Shown here: piece after piece, positions 14,991 to 22,242 of the stretch
How positions within the stretch are numbered: the first letter of the stretch is position 1
How the letters are laid out: every line of letters begins with the position of its first letter
From: JANXYW01 sp031400455
GTDB lineage: Bacteria > Chloroflexota > Dehalococcoidia > DSTF01 > JACRBR01
NCBI GenBank assembly: GCA_031400455.1
Contig: JANNPX010000024.1
Coordinates: 91,345 to 155,344, forward strand
Reading direction: 5' to 3'
DNA length: 64,000 bases
The notes under the pieces: generated by a model
Seen by the model: only the letters and a program-made list of their open reading frames with translations
The model's database searches: none
Told to the model about the DNA's origin: nothing
Program-made: the position numbers and the translations under genes

Positions 14991-16271
14991 CTACACGACT
15001 CCTTCGGCGTGGAGGCGCTGGAGATCTGCCGCAGACACGCCGAGTTCACTGAACATTTCGGTGTTGTGCTCGCCGGGCAGCGGTGGGCGGCGACGGAGCG
15101 ACCACGGCGTCGCGGAAAGCCGGTACGGCGGGCCCGGGTAGCGCACGGTGGCGCCCAGATGATCGTGCGGTACGTCCTGGTACCACGCGCGGTGGGCGAG
15201 CTGTGGGTTCTTCGCCAGATCTTCGGGCGTCGAGACAATGCCGATCATCAGGCGCTGGTTCTGCGCTCCTTCGTAGAGCGTCCACTTGCTCATGCTGGCG
15301 CAGAACCGGGTGAACACGGCGTGCATATGCCCCAGGACCTGTATGCGCTCCGCCAGTTTGTCCGGCTCCTGCACGAGACCAGTGAGGAATCGGAGATTCA
15401 GCCCCCTGATCATCGAGATATTCGGCTCATTGTTCAGATCCTCGGCGAGACCTTCGCTGTTCATCCAGTCGAGCATCACGGTCCACGGTGCGCCGCCGGG
15501 CGTACCGAGATACGCGAAGATCTGGCCGTCCTTCGTGTCGTAGATGCCGATCCCCGGGATATCGATCGGGATGACGCCCTTCGAGCCGGTGCGCGTCGCG
15601 ACGCGCTGGTTCATGTCGTACGTCACCATGGCGGTCTCCATGTTGATGGAGAGCGTCTCCTGCATCGAAACGTCGACCTGCTGCCCCTCCCCAGTGTTGT
15701 CACGATGTACGAGCGCCATCATCGTCCCCGCAGCACCGTCGATGCCAGCGCACATGTAGCCCTGGTTGCCGTACACGCGGTTCGGCTGGTCTTCCTTCTC
15801 GCCTGCCAGCGTCATCATGCCGCTCATGGCGACGCCGACGAGGTCGGACCACTTGTACCGTGCGTGCGGCCCGGTCTGGCCGAAGCCGGTGATCGATGTG
15901 AGGATGATGTCCGGCCGGATCGCGCTCAATCCGGCGTAGCCGAGGCCGAGCGAATCGAGGTATCCGGGCTCGTACGACTCGACGACCACATCGGCTGTCG
16001 CGGCGAGCTTCTCGAACAGCGCGCGGCCCTCCGGCTTCGTGATGTCGAGCGTGATGCTGCGCTTGTTCGTGTTGAGGTTGAAGAACGAGAGGCTGCGATC
16101 GGCTGCCTGCTCGTCGTGCCAGAACGGTCCGACATTCCGAAGCGGGTCGCCGTCCGGCGGCTCGATGCGGATGACGTCCGCACCAAGATCGGCGAGGAGC
16201 TTCGTCGCATAGACGCCGGTCTCACCGGCGAGATCGAGGATGCGGATGTCGTCGAGTGCGGATTCGGTCAC
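14991..16271 (-). CDS. Family III CoA-transferase (CaiB/BaiF) paralogue lacking the catalytic Asp
   Basis: A 426-aa class III CoA-transferase fold: ILDLAGETGVYATKLLADLGADVIRIEPP region at 11-39, NTNKRSITLDITKPEGR (67-83), and MALVHRDNTGEGQQVDVS (185-202). When aligned by eye through the R-x-x-TG-x-GQ block, the position of the catalytic aspartate is a tyrosine (Y172 in GNQGYMCAGIDGAAG). The subunit is therefore probably non-catalytic or uses another residue. Starts at GTG 16271 with GAGG 11 bases upstream. It directly precedes the Asp-bearing subunit; heteromeric family III transferases with one active-site subunit are known (benzylsuccinate CoA-transferase type). Confidence 0.85.
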   Translation of the reverse strand: MTESALDDIRILDLAGETGVYATKLLADLGADVIRIEPPDGDPLRNVGPFWHDEQAADRSLSFFNLNTNKRSITLDITKPEGRALFEKLAATADVVVESYEPGYLDSLGLGYAGLSAIRPDIILTSITGFGQTGPHARYKWSDLVGVAMSGMMTLAGEKEDQPNRVYGNQGYMCAGIDGAAGTMMALVHRDNTGEGQQVDVSMQETLSINMETAMVTYDMNQRVATRTGSKGVIPIDIPGIGIYDTKDGQIFAYLGTPGGAPWTVMLDWMNSEGLAEDLNNEPNISMIRGLNLRFLTGLVQEPDKLAERIQVLGHMHAVFTRFCASMSKWTLYEGAQNQRLMIGIVSTPEDLAKNPQLAHRAWYQDVPHDHLGATVRYPGPPYRLSATPWSLRRRPPLPGEHNTEMFSELGVSAADLQRLHAEGVV

Positions 16272-16334
16272 GCGGCACTGTCCTCAGAGTTCAAGCGATT
16301 TGAGCCGAAGCGTATTCTACACCGAAGACCGCGT

Positions 16335-17171
16335 TCAAGCCTCCGGCGCGCCCGGCCAGGGGCGCTGTTGCGTTGCCCGCGTGATGGCCTGCGCCACGCC
16401 ATCGAGGTCGGGGCCGCGGCGGAGGGTGTGGCCGCCGTCTGCTGCGATGACCTGGCCGGTGATCCACGACGACTCGGGGCCGATGAGGAAGCGCACCGCT
16501 TCGGCGATGTCTTCCGGCGTGCCGAGCCGGTGGAGGGGCATCTGGTCGAGGTAATCGGCCTGGATCGCCGGGTTGGCGACGAGCGGCGCGGCGAGGTCAG
16601 TCGGCACCAGGCCGGGGCGGACGGCGTTGACGCGGATGCCTGCGCCGCCCAACTCGTCGGCGGCGTTGCGGACGAGCATCTCCAGTCCGGCTTTCGAGAC
16701 GCAGTAGGCCGTCATCCAGCGGTGCGTGAGGATGCCGGCGATCGACGAGATCGCGACCATCGACCCGCCACCCCCGACCATCGCGCGCCCGGCGTGCATC
16801 ACGGTGAGCATCGCACCAGTGAGGTTCGTTGCCAGGACTGTATCCCATTGCGCGCGCTGCGTACCGAGCAGCGGGCCGAACGATCCGGTGCCGGCGGCGG
16901 CGACGCAGCCGTGCAGCGCGCCGCTGCTGTCGGCGGCGGCGGCTACCGCCGCGGCGACGTGCGCTTCGTCGGCGACATCGCCGACGGCGATGCGGACTTC
17001 CGCGCCGGGCTGCTGCCGGAGCGTGGCCGCGCCCGTTTCAAGCTTCTGCTGTGTGCGGCCCATGAGCGTGACGACGGCGCCGTCAGCGCGTAGCCGCGCG
17101 GCGCAGGCGAGGCCGATGCCGGATCCGCCGCCGGTGACGAGGATGTGGCGGCCGGCGAGCGTGTCGGTCAC
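16335..17171 (-). CDS. Short-chain dehydrogenase/reductase (SDR)
   Basis: A 278-aa classical SDR: the NAD(P)-binding motif TGGGSGIG at residues 13-20, an NAG-like element CVAAAGTGSFG, the catalytic Ser in AISSIAG and the YCVSK active-site Tyr-Lys. RVNAVRPGLVPTDL is the usual P-G motif after the active site. A long C-terminal tail (PDLDGVAQAITRATQQRPWPGAPEA region) follows the normal end. It probably oxidises a hydroxyacyl or alcohol intermediate in the same pathway as the neighbouring CoA-transferases. Start is GTG 17171 with GGAGG 4 bases upstream. Confidence 0.9.
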   Translation of the reverse strand: MTDTLAGRHILVTGGGSGIGLACAARLRADGAVVTLMGRTQQKLETGAATLRQQPGAEVRIAVGDVADEAHVAAAVAAAADSSGALHGCVAAAGTGSFGPLLGTQRAQWDTVLATNLTGAMLTVMHAGRAMVGGGGSMVAISSIAGILTHRWMTAYCVSKAGLEMLVRNAADELGGAGIRVNAVRPGLVPTDLAAPLVANPAIQADYLDQMPLHRLGTPEDIAEAVRFLIGPESSWITGQVIAADGGHTLRRGPDLDGVAQAITRATQQRPWPGAPEA

Positions 17172-17202
17172 GAAGCCTCCATCGGCGATTGCCGCCTACC
17201 GG

Positions 17203-17658
17203 TCATCGGTCGCTGCCAGGTCGGGACGGAGCCAGACCGAGTTGCCTGTGCAATCCCAGGTCGTCGCGCACAACTTCATGTTCAACGATCAGGCCTTCGC
17301 GAAGTCGCCAATAGTGTGATTGCCTGACGTCAAATGCCTTGCCGGTAGGATCCACGCCACGGAGGTCTCCGTGGTGAGGCGTCGCAGGACCCGCGAGATG
17401 CGTACCGCTCACGTGCATCAACTCGACAACCCAGTCGTCTTCCGCGAAAAGGCGATCAATGGTTGTAGTCCAGTCTGGGAAGGTAGTAGCAATGTCTTCG
17501 AAGGTGCGGATGAAATCGGCGCGGCTTGCCGAAGCGCCCTGATGACGGACGCTCTCGTCGTACAGCATCGCCATTGCGTGAAAGTCGCGACGATTGAGTG
17601 CGTCTTCCATGGCGCGAATGACTTCCTTGTTGCGCTGCCTCGTCGCCGCGTCGGTCAC
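17203..17658 (-). CDS. SnoaL-like / ester-cyclase-type NTF2-fold protein
   Basis: A 151-aa protein starting at GTG 17658, overlapping the upstream stop by 4 bases (GTGA). It has the SnoaL-like order: an N-terminal helix NKEVIRAMEDALNRRDFHAM, LYDESVRHQG, a FPDWTTTIDRLFAEDDWVV strand pair and a final SHYWRLREGLIVEHEVVRDD motif. This NTF2-like cone binds small hydrophobic molecules and includes polyketide cyclases, limonene-epoxide-hydrolase relatives and many uncharacterised members. Translational coupling to the nitronate monooxygenase gene suggests that both act on the same substrate. Specific chemistry is not inferable. Confidence 0.82.
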   Translation of the reverse strand: MTDAATRQRNKEVIRAMEDALNRRDFHAMAMLYDESVRHQGASASRADFIRTFEDIATTFPDWTTTIDRLFAEDDWVVELMHVSGTHLAGPATPHHGDLRGVDPTGKAFDVRQSHYWRLREGLIVEHEVVRDDLGLHRQLGLAPSRPGSDR

Positions 17659-18815
17659 ACGGAAGCCTTCACGCGCCTCGGCATTCCTTCCGAGATGATC
17701 TCCGCCGCTTCGCGCACCATGTCCTCGAAGATGTCCTTTGCGGGACGCATCTCGTGGAGCATGCCGGAGATCTGACCTGCGGGGTTCATCAGCAGTTCGA
17801 GCTTGTCGGCCTGACGCGCGCCGGACATGATCTCGCCGGAGACGATGCCCTGCATGCCCATCGGCAGCGCGTCGAGCTTCTGCGACTCCCAGTATTCGAT
17901 CAGCGGGTTGTTGATGTTGCGCATCGTCTTGCCGCTGTAGAGCCGCGTGACGCGCGTGTCTTCTTCCGTCGCGGCGAGGATGCGTTCCTTCAGCAGATCC
18001 GGCCACGTTGCCTCGCGCGATACGAGGAACGCCGTGCCGATCCAGACGCCGTCGCATCCCATCGCCAGCGCGCCGGCAATGCCGCGGCCGTCGCCGATGC
18101 CGCCCGCTGCGCATACGGCAGTTGGCGCGACGGCATCGATCACCTGCGGCAACAGCGCCATCGTGCCGATGCGGCCCGTGTGGCCGCCCGCCTCGGTGCC
18201 CTGCGCAACGACGACGTCCGTGCCGCTGTCGGCGATGCGGCGCGCGTTCTTGACGTTGCCGACCAGGCCGATGACCTTTCCGCCCTGCGCGTGGAACTGT
18301 TCCACCCAGGGAGCGGGATTGCCGAGCCCGGCGGCGAACACGGGCACTTTGAGCTCGAGGATCGCCTCTACCTGGCGCTTTGAGAAGTCGCCAGAGCCGA
18401 GCCGGCTCATTCCCGAAGTCCACTCCGAATCCTCACCCTTCGCCGGCAGGCCAAATTCGCGCTCGGCGTTATCGATGAACTCGTTGTAGGGCGCGGGCAG
18501 GTAGTCGCGTGGTCGCTTCGGTGCACCGGCGGGTTCCTTCGCGTCGGCGGCGGGCGCGGGCCGCGGAGCGGCGACGCCGGAGGGCAGCAGTACGTCGACG
18601 CCGAAGGGCTTCGAGGTGAGGTCGCGGATGCGGCGCACCTGCCGTTCGATCTCTTCGGCAGGCATCGAAGCGGCACCGACGATGCCCAGGCCGCCAGCCT
18701 CGGAGATAGCGGCAACGAGTTCGGCGGTTGCGACACCACCCATGCCGGCGAGGATGATCGGATACTCGATGTCGAGGATGTCGCAGAGTCGCGTGTGCAG
18801 TATGGGTCGGCCCAT
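17655..18815 (-). CDS. Nitronate monooxygenase (2-nitropropane dioxygenase-like FMN protein)
   Basis: A 386-aa TIM-barrel flavoprotein. It begins with the typical LDIEYPIILAGMGGVATAEL and GGLGIVGA phosphate-side loops; VVVAQGTEAGGHTGR is the FMN-phosphate and active-site His region; AAGGIGDGRGIAGALAMGCDGVWIGTAFL is the C-terminal phosphate-binding stretch. The family oxidises alkyl nitronates, and many members are of unknown physiological role. A Pro/Ala-rich insertion (PRPAPAADAKEPAGAPKRP, around residues 84-102) interrupts the barrel after VDVLLPSG. It is the promoter-proximal gene of the minus-strand cluster; its ATG has GGAGG 5 bases upstream. Confidence 0.88.
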   Translation of the reverse strand: MGRPILHTRLCDILDIEYPIILAGMGGVATAELVAAISEAGGLGIVGAASMPAEEIERQVRRIRDLTSKPFGVDVLLPSGVAAPRPAPAADAKEPAGAPKRPRDYLPAPYNEFIDNAEREFGLPAKGEDSEWTSGMSRLGSGDFSKRQVEAILELKVPVFAAGLGNPAPWVEQFHAQGGKVIGLVGNVKNARRIADSGTDVVVAQGTEAGGHTGRIGTMALLPQVIDAVAPTAVCAAGGIGDGRGIAGALAMGCDGVWIGTAFLVSREATWPDLLKERILAATEEDTRVTRLYSGKTMRNINNPLIEYWESQKLDALPMGMQGIVSGEIMSGARQADKLELLMNPAGQISGMLHEMRPAKDIFEDMVREAAEIISEGMPRRVKASV

Positions 18816-19122
18816 GGGCCACCTCCGGGGTTGAATGGATCACGGCGCGAAATCGCACCTGACGTAATGGTGAGGCCAATCTATCGCCGCACTTTGGCCG
18901 TGGCAAGAACGGCCGTCTTTCTGGCGCGGAGGACGCAATTCGGCAGGAATCCGCTGGCTGGCTACATAACGACACCGGAAATTTGTTTCCTGAATTACAC
19001 CAGTACCTTTTCGCGGTGCCGATGCTAAGAGCAGGAAGGGAGTTAGCAGGATGCCACGCGCTGTGGGGGCGCGCCGCATCGTACTGACGCCCGGTGGGGC
19101 GGCTCGCATCTGACGGTTCACG
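18816..19122. other. Intergenic region between divergent transcripts
   Basis: About 300 bases with no convincing gene. It must hold the promoters of the minus-strand catabolic cluster and of the dockerin-like gene. A 20-codon ORF (19051-19113, ATG preceded by GGAAGGGAG) is present but has no supporting evidence. A locally AT-richer stretch lies around 18970-19015. Confidence 0.5.
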
Positions 19123-19848
19123 ATGGGGGTTGCCGTGCGTATCTCAATATTGGTCTCACTCTCCGCCCTGGTGTTTTCGGTCCTCGTGTTGGTGGCGGCG
19201 CCGTCCGCCACAGCGCGTGCCGCCGGCACGACCGACGAGCCGGTCGTGCGGGTGTCGCTGGCCCCGGCTGCGGCACCGCCGCGCTGCGCCGACCTCACCG
19301 GCGATGGCCGGGTCGACTGGCGCGATATCGCTAGCCTTGTCGGCGCGATCGTGCGCAATCGTCAGGACCCACGGTTCGATATCGACAACAACGGCCGGGT
19401 GGATTGGCGAGACTTCTGGGCCGCGCTCCGCCAAAACGGACGTCGGTGCCAGGCAGGGTCTGTTCCGACGAACACGCCGGTACCGCCGACGAACACGCCG
19501 GTGCCGCCGACGGCGACGCGGACGAACACACCGGTGCCGCCGACGTCGACGAATACGCCGGTGCCGCCGACCGCGACGCGCACGAACACGCCGGTGCCGC
19601 CGACTGCCACGCGCACGAACACGCCGGTGCCGCCGACTGCGACTCGCACGAACACGCCCGTACCGCCGACCGCGACGCTGACGAACACGCCGGTGCCGCC
19701 GACGGCCACGCCGACGAGCACGCTGGTACCGCCGACCGCGACGCGGACGAACACGCCAGTGCCGCCGACGTCGACGAATACGCCGGTCCCGCCGACCGCT
19801 ACGCCAACGAGTACGTCTACTCCGTTGCCGGATGGCCTTCCAGACTGA
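19123..19848 (+). CDS. Secreted dockerin-like protein with NTPVPP repeats
   Basis: Up to 241 aa. A signal peptide (ISILVSLSALVFSVLVLVAA) ends near SATARA. Next come two calcium-loop units of dockerin type: DLTGDGRVDWRDIASLV and DIDNNGRVDWRDFWAAL, each with the D-x-(N/D)-x-D/G pattern followed by V-D-x-x-D. The rest (about 130 residues) is a low-complexity array with ten NTPVPP units and one STLVPP variant. It has no catalytic or anchoring domain. GTG 19135 is an alternative start with GGGGG 5 bases upstream. Dockerins dock onto cohesins; no cohesin is visible in this window. Pro/Thr linkers of this type are common in exported Chloroflexota proteins. Confidence 0.75.
   Translation: MGVAVRISILVSLSALVFSVLVLVAAPSATARAAGTTDEPVVRVSLAPAAAPPRCADLTGDGRVDWRDIASLVGAIVRNRQDPRFDIDNNGRVDWRDFWAALRQNGRRCQAGSVPTNTPVPPTNTPVPPTATRTNTPVPPTSTNTPVPPTATRTNTPVPPTATRTNTPVPPTATRTNTPVPPTATLTNTPVPPTATPTSTLVPPTATRTNTPVPPTSTNTPVPPTATPTSTSTPLPDGLPD
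19478..19815 (+). repeat. Tandem NTPVPP-coding repeat
   Basis: DNA repeats of about 21, 27 and 33 bp encode (TATRT/TST)NTPVPP units. Third positions vary, so selection seems to act on the protein. They lie wholly inside the dockerin-like gene. Confidence 0.85.
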
Positions 19849-19936
19849 CGTCGGTCTGTGAGCGGGGGAGAAGACGCGGCCCGGGGCAACCCGGGCCGCG
19901 CCGCTTCCACGCCTCGACGCGGCCGAGGGCGTGGCC

Positions 19937-19942
19937 TACAAT
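19937..19942 (+). promoter_or_regulatory. -10 box TACAAT, leaderless geometry, for dgt
   Basis: TACAAT is followed after 7 bases by the ATG at 19950 and no Shine-Dalgarno is seen, the same layout as recJ. Confidence 0.5.
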
Positions 19943-19949
19943 CGCGGCG

Positions 19950-21038
19950 ATGCTTCCTCACGAAACGGTACGCGCGCGGTTGGAAGAGCGGGAGCGGCTG
20001 TTGGCGCCGGCGGCGATGCGCGTTGCCGACACGCGCGGTCGCGCGCGGCCCGAGAAGCCACCGAACATGCGCACGGAATATCAGCGCGATCGCGACCGGA
20101 TCATCCACAGCAAGGCGTTCCGGCGGCTGAAGCACAAGACGCAGGTGTTCATCGCGCCGCTGGGTGATCACTACGTGACTCGACTGACGCATACGCTCGA
20201 AGTTGCGCAGGTGGCGCGTACGATCGCGCGGGCGCTGAACCTCAACGAAGATCTGACCGAGGCGATAGCGCTGGGTCACGACCTGGGGCACACGCCGTTC
20301 GGGCACGCCGGCGAACAGGCGCTCGGCAACCTCCTGCCCGAGGGCTTTCGGCACAACGAGCAGAGCGTCCGCATCGTCGACCTGCTCGAGGCATCGGGAG
20401 CGGGCCTGAACCTCACCTGGGAGGTGCGCGAGGGCATCCTCAAGCACTCGAAGCCGCGCGAGGGGATCTTCTCCGAACTGGAAGAGCGGCACTGGGCGGC
20501 GGACGAATGGGGTGATCCACTTTCGACGACGCTTGAAGGCCAAATCGTCCGCCTCTCGGACTCGGTCGCGTACCTCAATCACGACATCGCTGACGCCGTG
20601 CGCGCCGGACTGCTGCGCACGGACGATCTGCCGCGCGAGGCGCGGCGAGTGCTCGGCGAGACGCATTCGGAGCGGATCGATGCGCTCGTCACCGACATCG
20701 TCGATGCATCATGGGATGCTGCCGCGGTCCGCCGCACATCAGCTGGCGCGTCGGCACCGATCGTGATGAGCGCGGAGGTGGCTGCGGCGACGGACGAGCT
20801 GCGCGACTACCTGTTCGAGAACGTGTACCTCTGGGAAGAGCGGCTGGCCGAGGCCGACCGTGCGCGGCGGGTGATCGAGTTCTTGTGGCAGTACTTTCTC
20901 GCGCACCCAGAGGAGGTCGCGGCATCGGAGTACACACGGCCCGACGATCCCCTGGCGAGGCGCATCGCCGATTATATCGCAGGCATGACGGACCAGTTCG
21001 CGATCCAGGCGGCGGCTCGGCTGGGGTTCGCGAGCTAG
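19950..21038 (+). CDS. dgt: Deoxyguanosinetriphosphate triphosphohydrolase (dGTPase-like HD protein)
   Basis: A 362-aa protein with the N-terminal RTEYQRDRDRIIHSKAFRRLKHKTQV signature (about residues 41-66) of bacterial dNTP triphosphohydrolases and the HD metal site THTLEVAQVARTI plus GHDLGHTPFGHAGE. Later HNEQS and LSDSVAYLNHDI complete the active site. It hydrolyses dNTPs to deoxynucleosides and triphosphate, controlling nucleotide pools. ATG 19950 is chosen because homology begins just after it and because of the leaderless promoter; the frame extends upstream only as the shadow of the repeat-containing gene. Length fits the shorter, broad-specificity family members. Confidence 0.93.
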   Translation: MLPHETVRARLEERERLLAPAAMRVADTRGRARPEKPPNMRTEYQRDRDRIIHSKAFRRLKHKTQVFIAPLGDHYVTRLTHTLEVAQVARTIARALNLNEDLTEAIALGHDLGHTPFGHAGEQALGNLLPEGFRHNEQSVRIVDLLEASGAGLNLTWEVREGILKHSKPREGIFSELEERHWAADEWGDPLSTTLEGQIVRLSDSVAYLNHDIADAVRAGLLRTDDLPREARRVLGETHSERIDALVTDIVDASWDAAAVRRTSAGASAPIVMSAEVAAATDELRDYLFENVYLWEERLAEADRARRVIEFLWQYFLAHPEEVAASEYTRPDDPLARRIADYIAGMTDQFAIQAAARLGFAS

Positions 21039-21053
21039 TCGGGGCGAAGAGGA

Positions 21054-21075
21054 AGGGCACGCGAGTGCGTGCCCT
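21054..21075. terminator. Bidirectional hairpin between dgt and the mini-HTH gene
   Basis: AGGGCACGC-GAGT-GCGTGCCCT is a perfect 9-bp GC-rich stem with a 4-base loop, placed 16 bases after the dgt stop and 30 bases after the convergent gene's end. It is the best intrinsic-terminator candidate in the window, though it lacks a clear T-run. Confidence 0.6.
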
Positions 21076-21104
21076 CTCAGGAGGAACCGTGTTCGCGTGC
21101 TGCG

Positions 21105-21293
21105 CTAGTTCGCCATCGATACCTGGCGCGGGCGCTGGCGCTCTTCGACTACGATCTGATGCACGCGCTGGCGGGACACCTTGAAGTGCTCGGCCAACCT
21201 GGACTGGTTGCCTTTGGCCAGGCAGTCGCGCTCCAGCAAGTAGCGGACGGCGATGCGAAGCCTCTGCGTGCGTTCTGGATCCCGCTTGGTCAT
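21105..21293 (-). CDS. Mini helix-turn-helix protein, copy 2
   Basis: A 62-aa protein starting MTKRDPERT (ATG 21293, preceded by CGGAGAAACACACACG). Its core SRLAEHFKVSRQRVHQIVVEER is a compact HTH: a helix-turn-helix with an R-x-R-V-H recognition helix, like the region-4-type HTH of small sigma or transcription-associated proteins. It is strongly similar along its full length to the 72-aa product of the adjacent gene (21339-21557), so the two are a tandem duplication. There is no ligand or dimer domain beyond the HTH. A DNA-binding role is inferred from the fold only. Confidence 0.7.
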   Translation of the reverse strand: MTKRDPERTQRLRIAVRYLLERDCLAKGNQSRLAEHFKVSRQRVHQIVVEERQRPRQVSMAN

Positions 21294-21338
21294 CGTGTGT
21301 GTTTCTCCGTTTCGCATGAACAGACTGCTTCCGGATAC

Positions 21339-21557
21339 CTACGAGGCGCGCGCTGGATGCGGAGCGGGATCCGCTGCCAGCCGTTTTGACTCCAGGAGCC
21401 GTCGCTCGCCGACGACGAGCTGGTGCACGCGCTGACGAGACACCCTGAAGTGCTCCGCGAGACGTGTCTGGCTGCCCGGGACGAGGGTGTCGTGCTCGAG
21501 CATGTACCGGATCGCCGTGCGAAGCTTCTCGGTGCGTTGTGGGTCGCGTTTGGCCAT
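21339..21557 (-). CDS. Mini helix-turn-helix protein, copy 1
   Basis: A 72-aa protein starting MAKRDPQRT with the ribosome site GGAG 8 bases upstream. The HTH TRLAEHFRVSRQRVHQLVVGERR aligns with its downstream neighbour with few substitutions, while the C-terminal tail (LAADPAPHPARAS) is unrelated and proline-rich. RDP-x-RT-x-[KR]LR-x-A-x-RY at the start of both is conserved and may be a small dimerisation helix. Both genes are on the minus strand 45 bases apart and probably form one transcript. I do not recognise a named family. Confidence 0.7.
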   Translation of the reverse strand: MAKRDPQRTEKLRTAIRYMLEHDTLVPGSQTRLAEHFRVSRQRVHQLVVGERRLLESKRLAADPAPHPARAS

Positions 21558-21686
21558 GGCGTCTTCTCCGTTAGGCTTGACACAGCTACAAACGGTGGCC
21601 GCAAGAGGTTGTTACGCATTTGGCGGGCGGGACGGGTTCGAACGAGCCCCGTGAAGCTGCGCCGAAGCTGTGGAGAGGATGTGCGC

Positions 21687-22229
21687 TTGGCGACACCCGA
21701 AGCGATTCGCGAGCTACTTGACAAGATGGCGGAGGAGCGGGACGCCTTGCTGTCGCAGGCGGAGGCGCTATCCGATGAGGCTGCGTCGTACACGCCGCCC
21801 GACGGCGAGGGCGAGGCGCAGTGGTCGCCGAAGCAGCAACTGGCGCATCTCGCAGAGATGGAGACGGCTTACCGCGCATGGGTGCAGCGCGCGCTCGACG
21901 AGGATGATCCCGACGTGACGAGTGTCACCGGCGCCCCTCCGGCTATTCGCCTCACCCAGGCGCAGGCCCGCAATGCGCGCGAGTTGACGGACCAGCTCCG
22001 CGCGGAGCGCTCGACTACGCTGGAACTCATTGCATCGATGTCGCCGGAGCAGTTCGAGCGGAAGGCTTCGCAGCCGATGTTCGGCAGCCTGACGGTGATG
22101 CAGTGGCTGCGCTCGTACTACCGTCACGACCGCATGCACTGCGACCAGATGGCGGGGCGCGCTCCGTCGTACAAACCGAAGTTCGTCGGCGGAAGCGAGC
22201 CCGACCAGCGCCGCGGCGGGCGCATCTAA
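21687..22229 (+). CDS. DinB-like four-helix protein
   Basis: A 180-aa protein from TTG 21687, selected because GGAGAGG lies 8 bases upstream; GTG 21681 is the alternative. Sequence pattern: EAIRELLDKMAEERDALLSQ as helix 1, WSPKQQLAHLAEMETAYRAW with a potential metal His, and MQWLRSYYRHDRMHCDQM with H-x-x-x-H near the end, as in DinB/YfiT-like metal-dependent proteins. Members act as thiol-transferases or have unknown functions. It is followed 13 bases later by an SDR gene on the same strand and may be cotranscribed with it. Divergent from the mini-HTH pair. Confidence 0.75.
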   Translation: MATPEAIRELLDKMAEERDALLSQAEALSDEAASYTPPDGEGEAQWSPKQQLAHLAEMETAYRAWVQRALDEDDPDVTSVTGAPPAIRLTQAQARNARELTDQLRAERSTTLELIASMSPEQFERKASQPMFGSLTVMQWLRSYYRHDRMHCDQMAGRAPSYKPKFVGGSEPDQRRGGRI

Positions 22230-22242
22230 CGAGGAGACACAG

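Noticed and set aside
15009..17093. 694-codon plus-strand frame opposite the CoA-transferase and SDR genes
   Set aside because: No recognisable domain, His/Arg/Asp-biased composition and full overlap with two well-supported genes.
19051..19113. 20-codon ORF with a good ribosome site upstream of the dockerin-like gene
   Set aside because: Only a Shine-Dalgarno-like GGAAGGGAG supports it; no overlap, promoter or conservation evidence, so it is not listed as a gene.
19478..19815. CRISPR-like periodic repeat
   Set aside because: The repeats are in frame, of unequal length and code for NTPVPP units without unique spacers.
21605..21660. tRNA-like T-arm sequence GGTTCGAAC
   Set aside because: No 5-bp T stem, no anticodon arm or acceptor stem can be formed around it.
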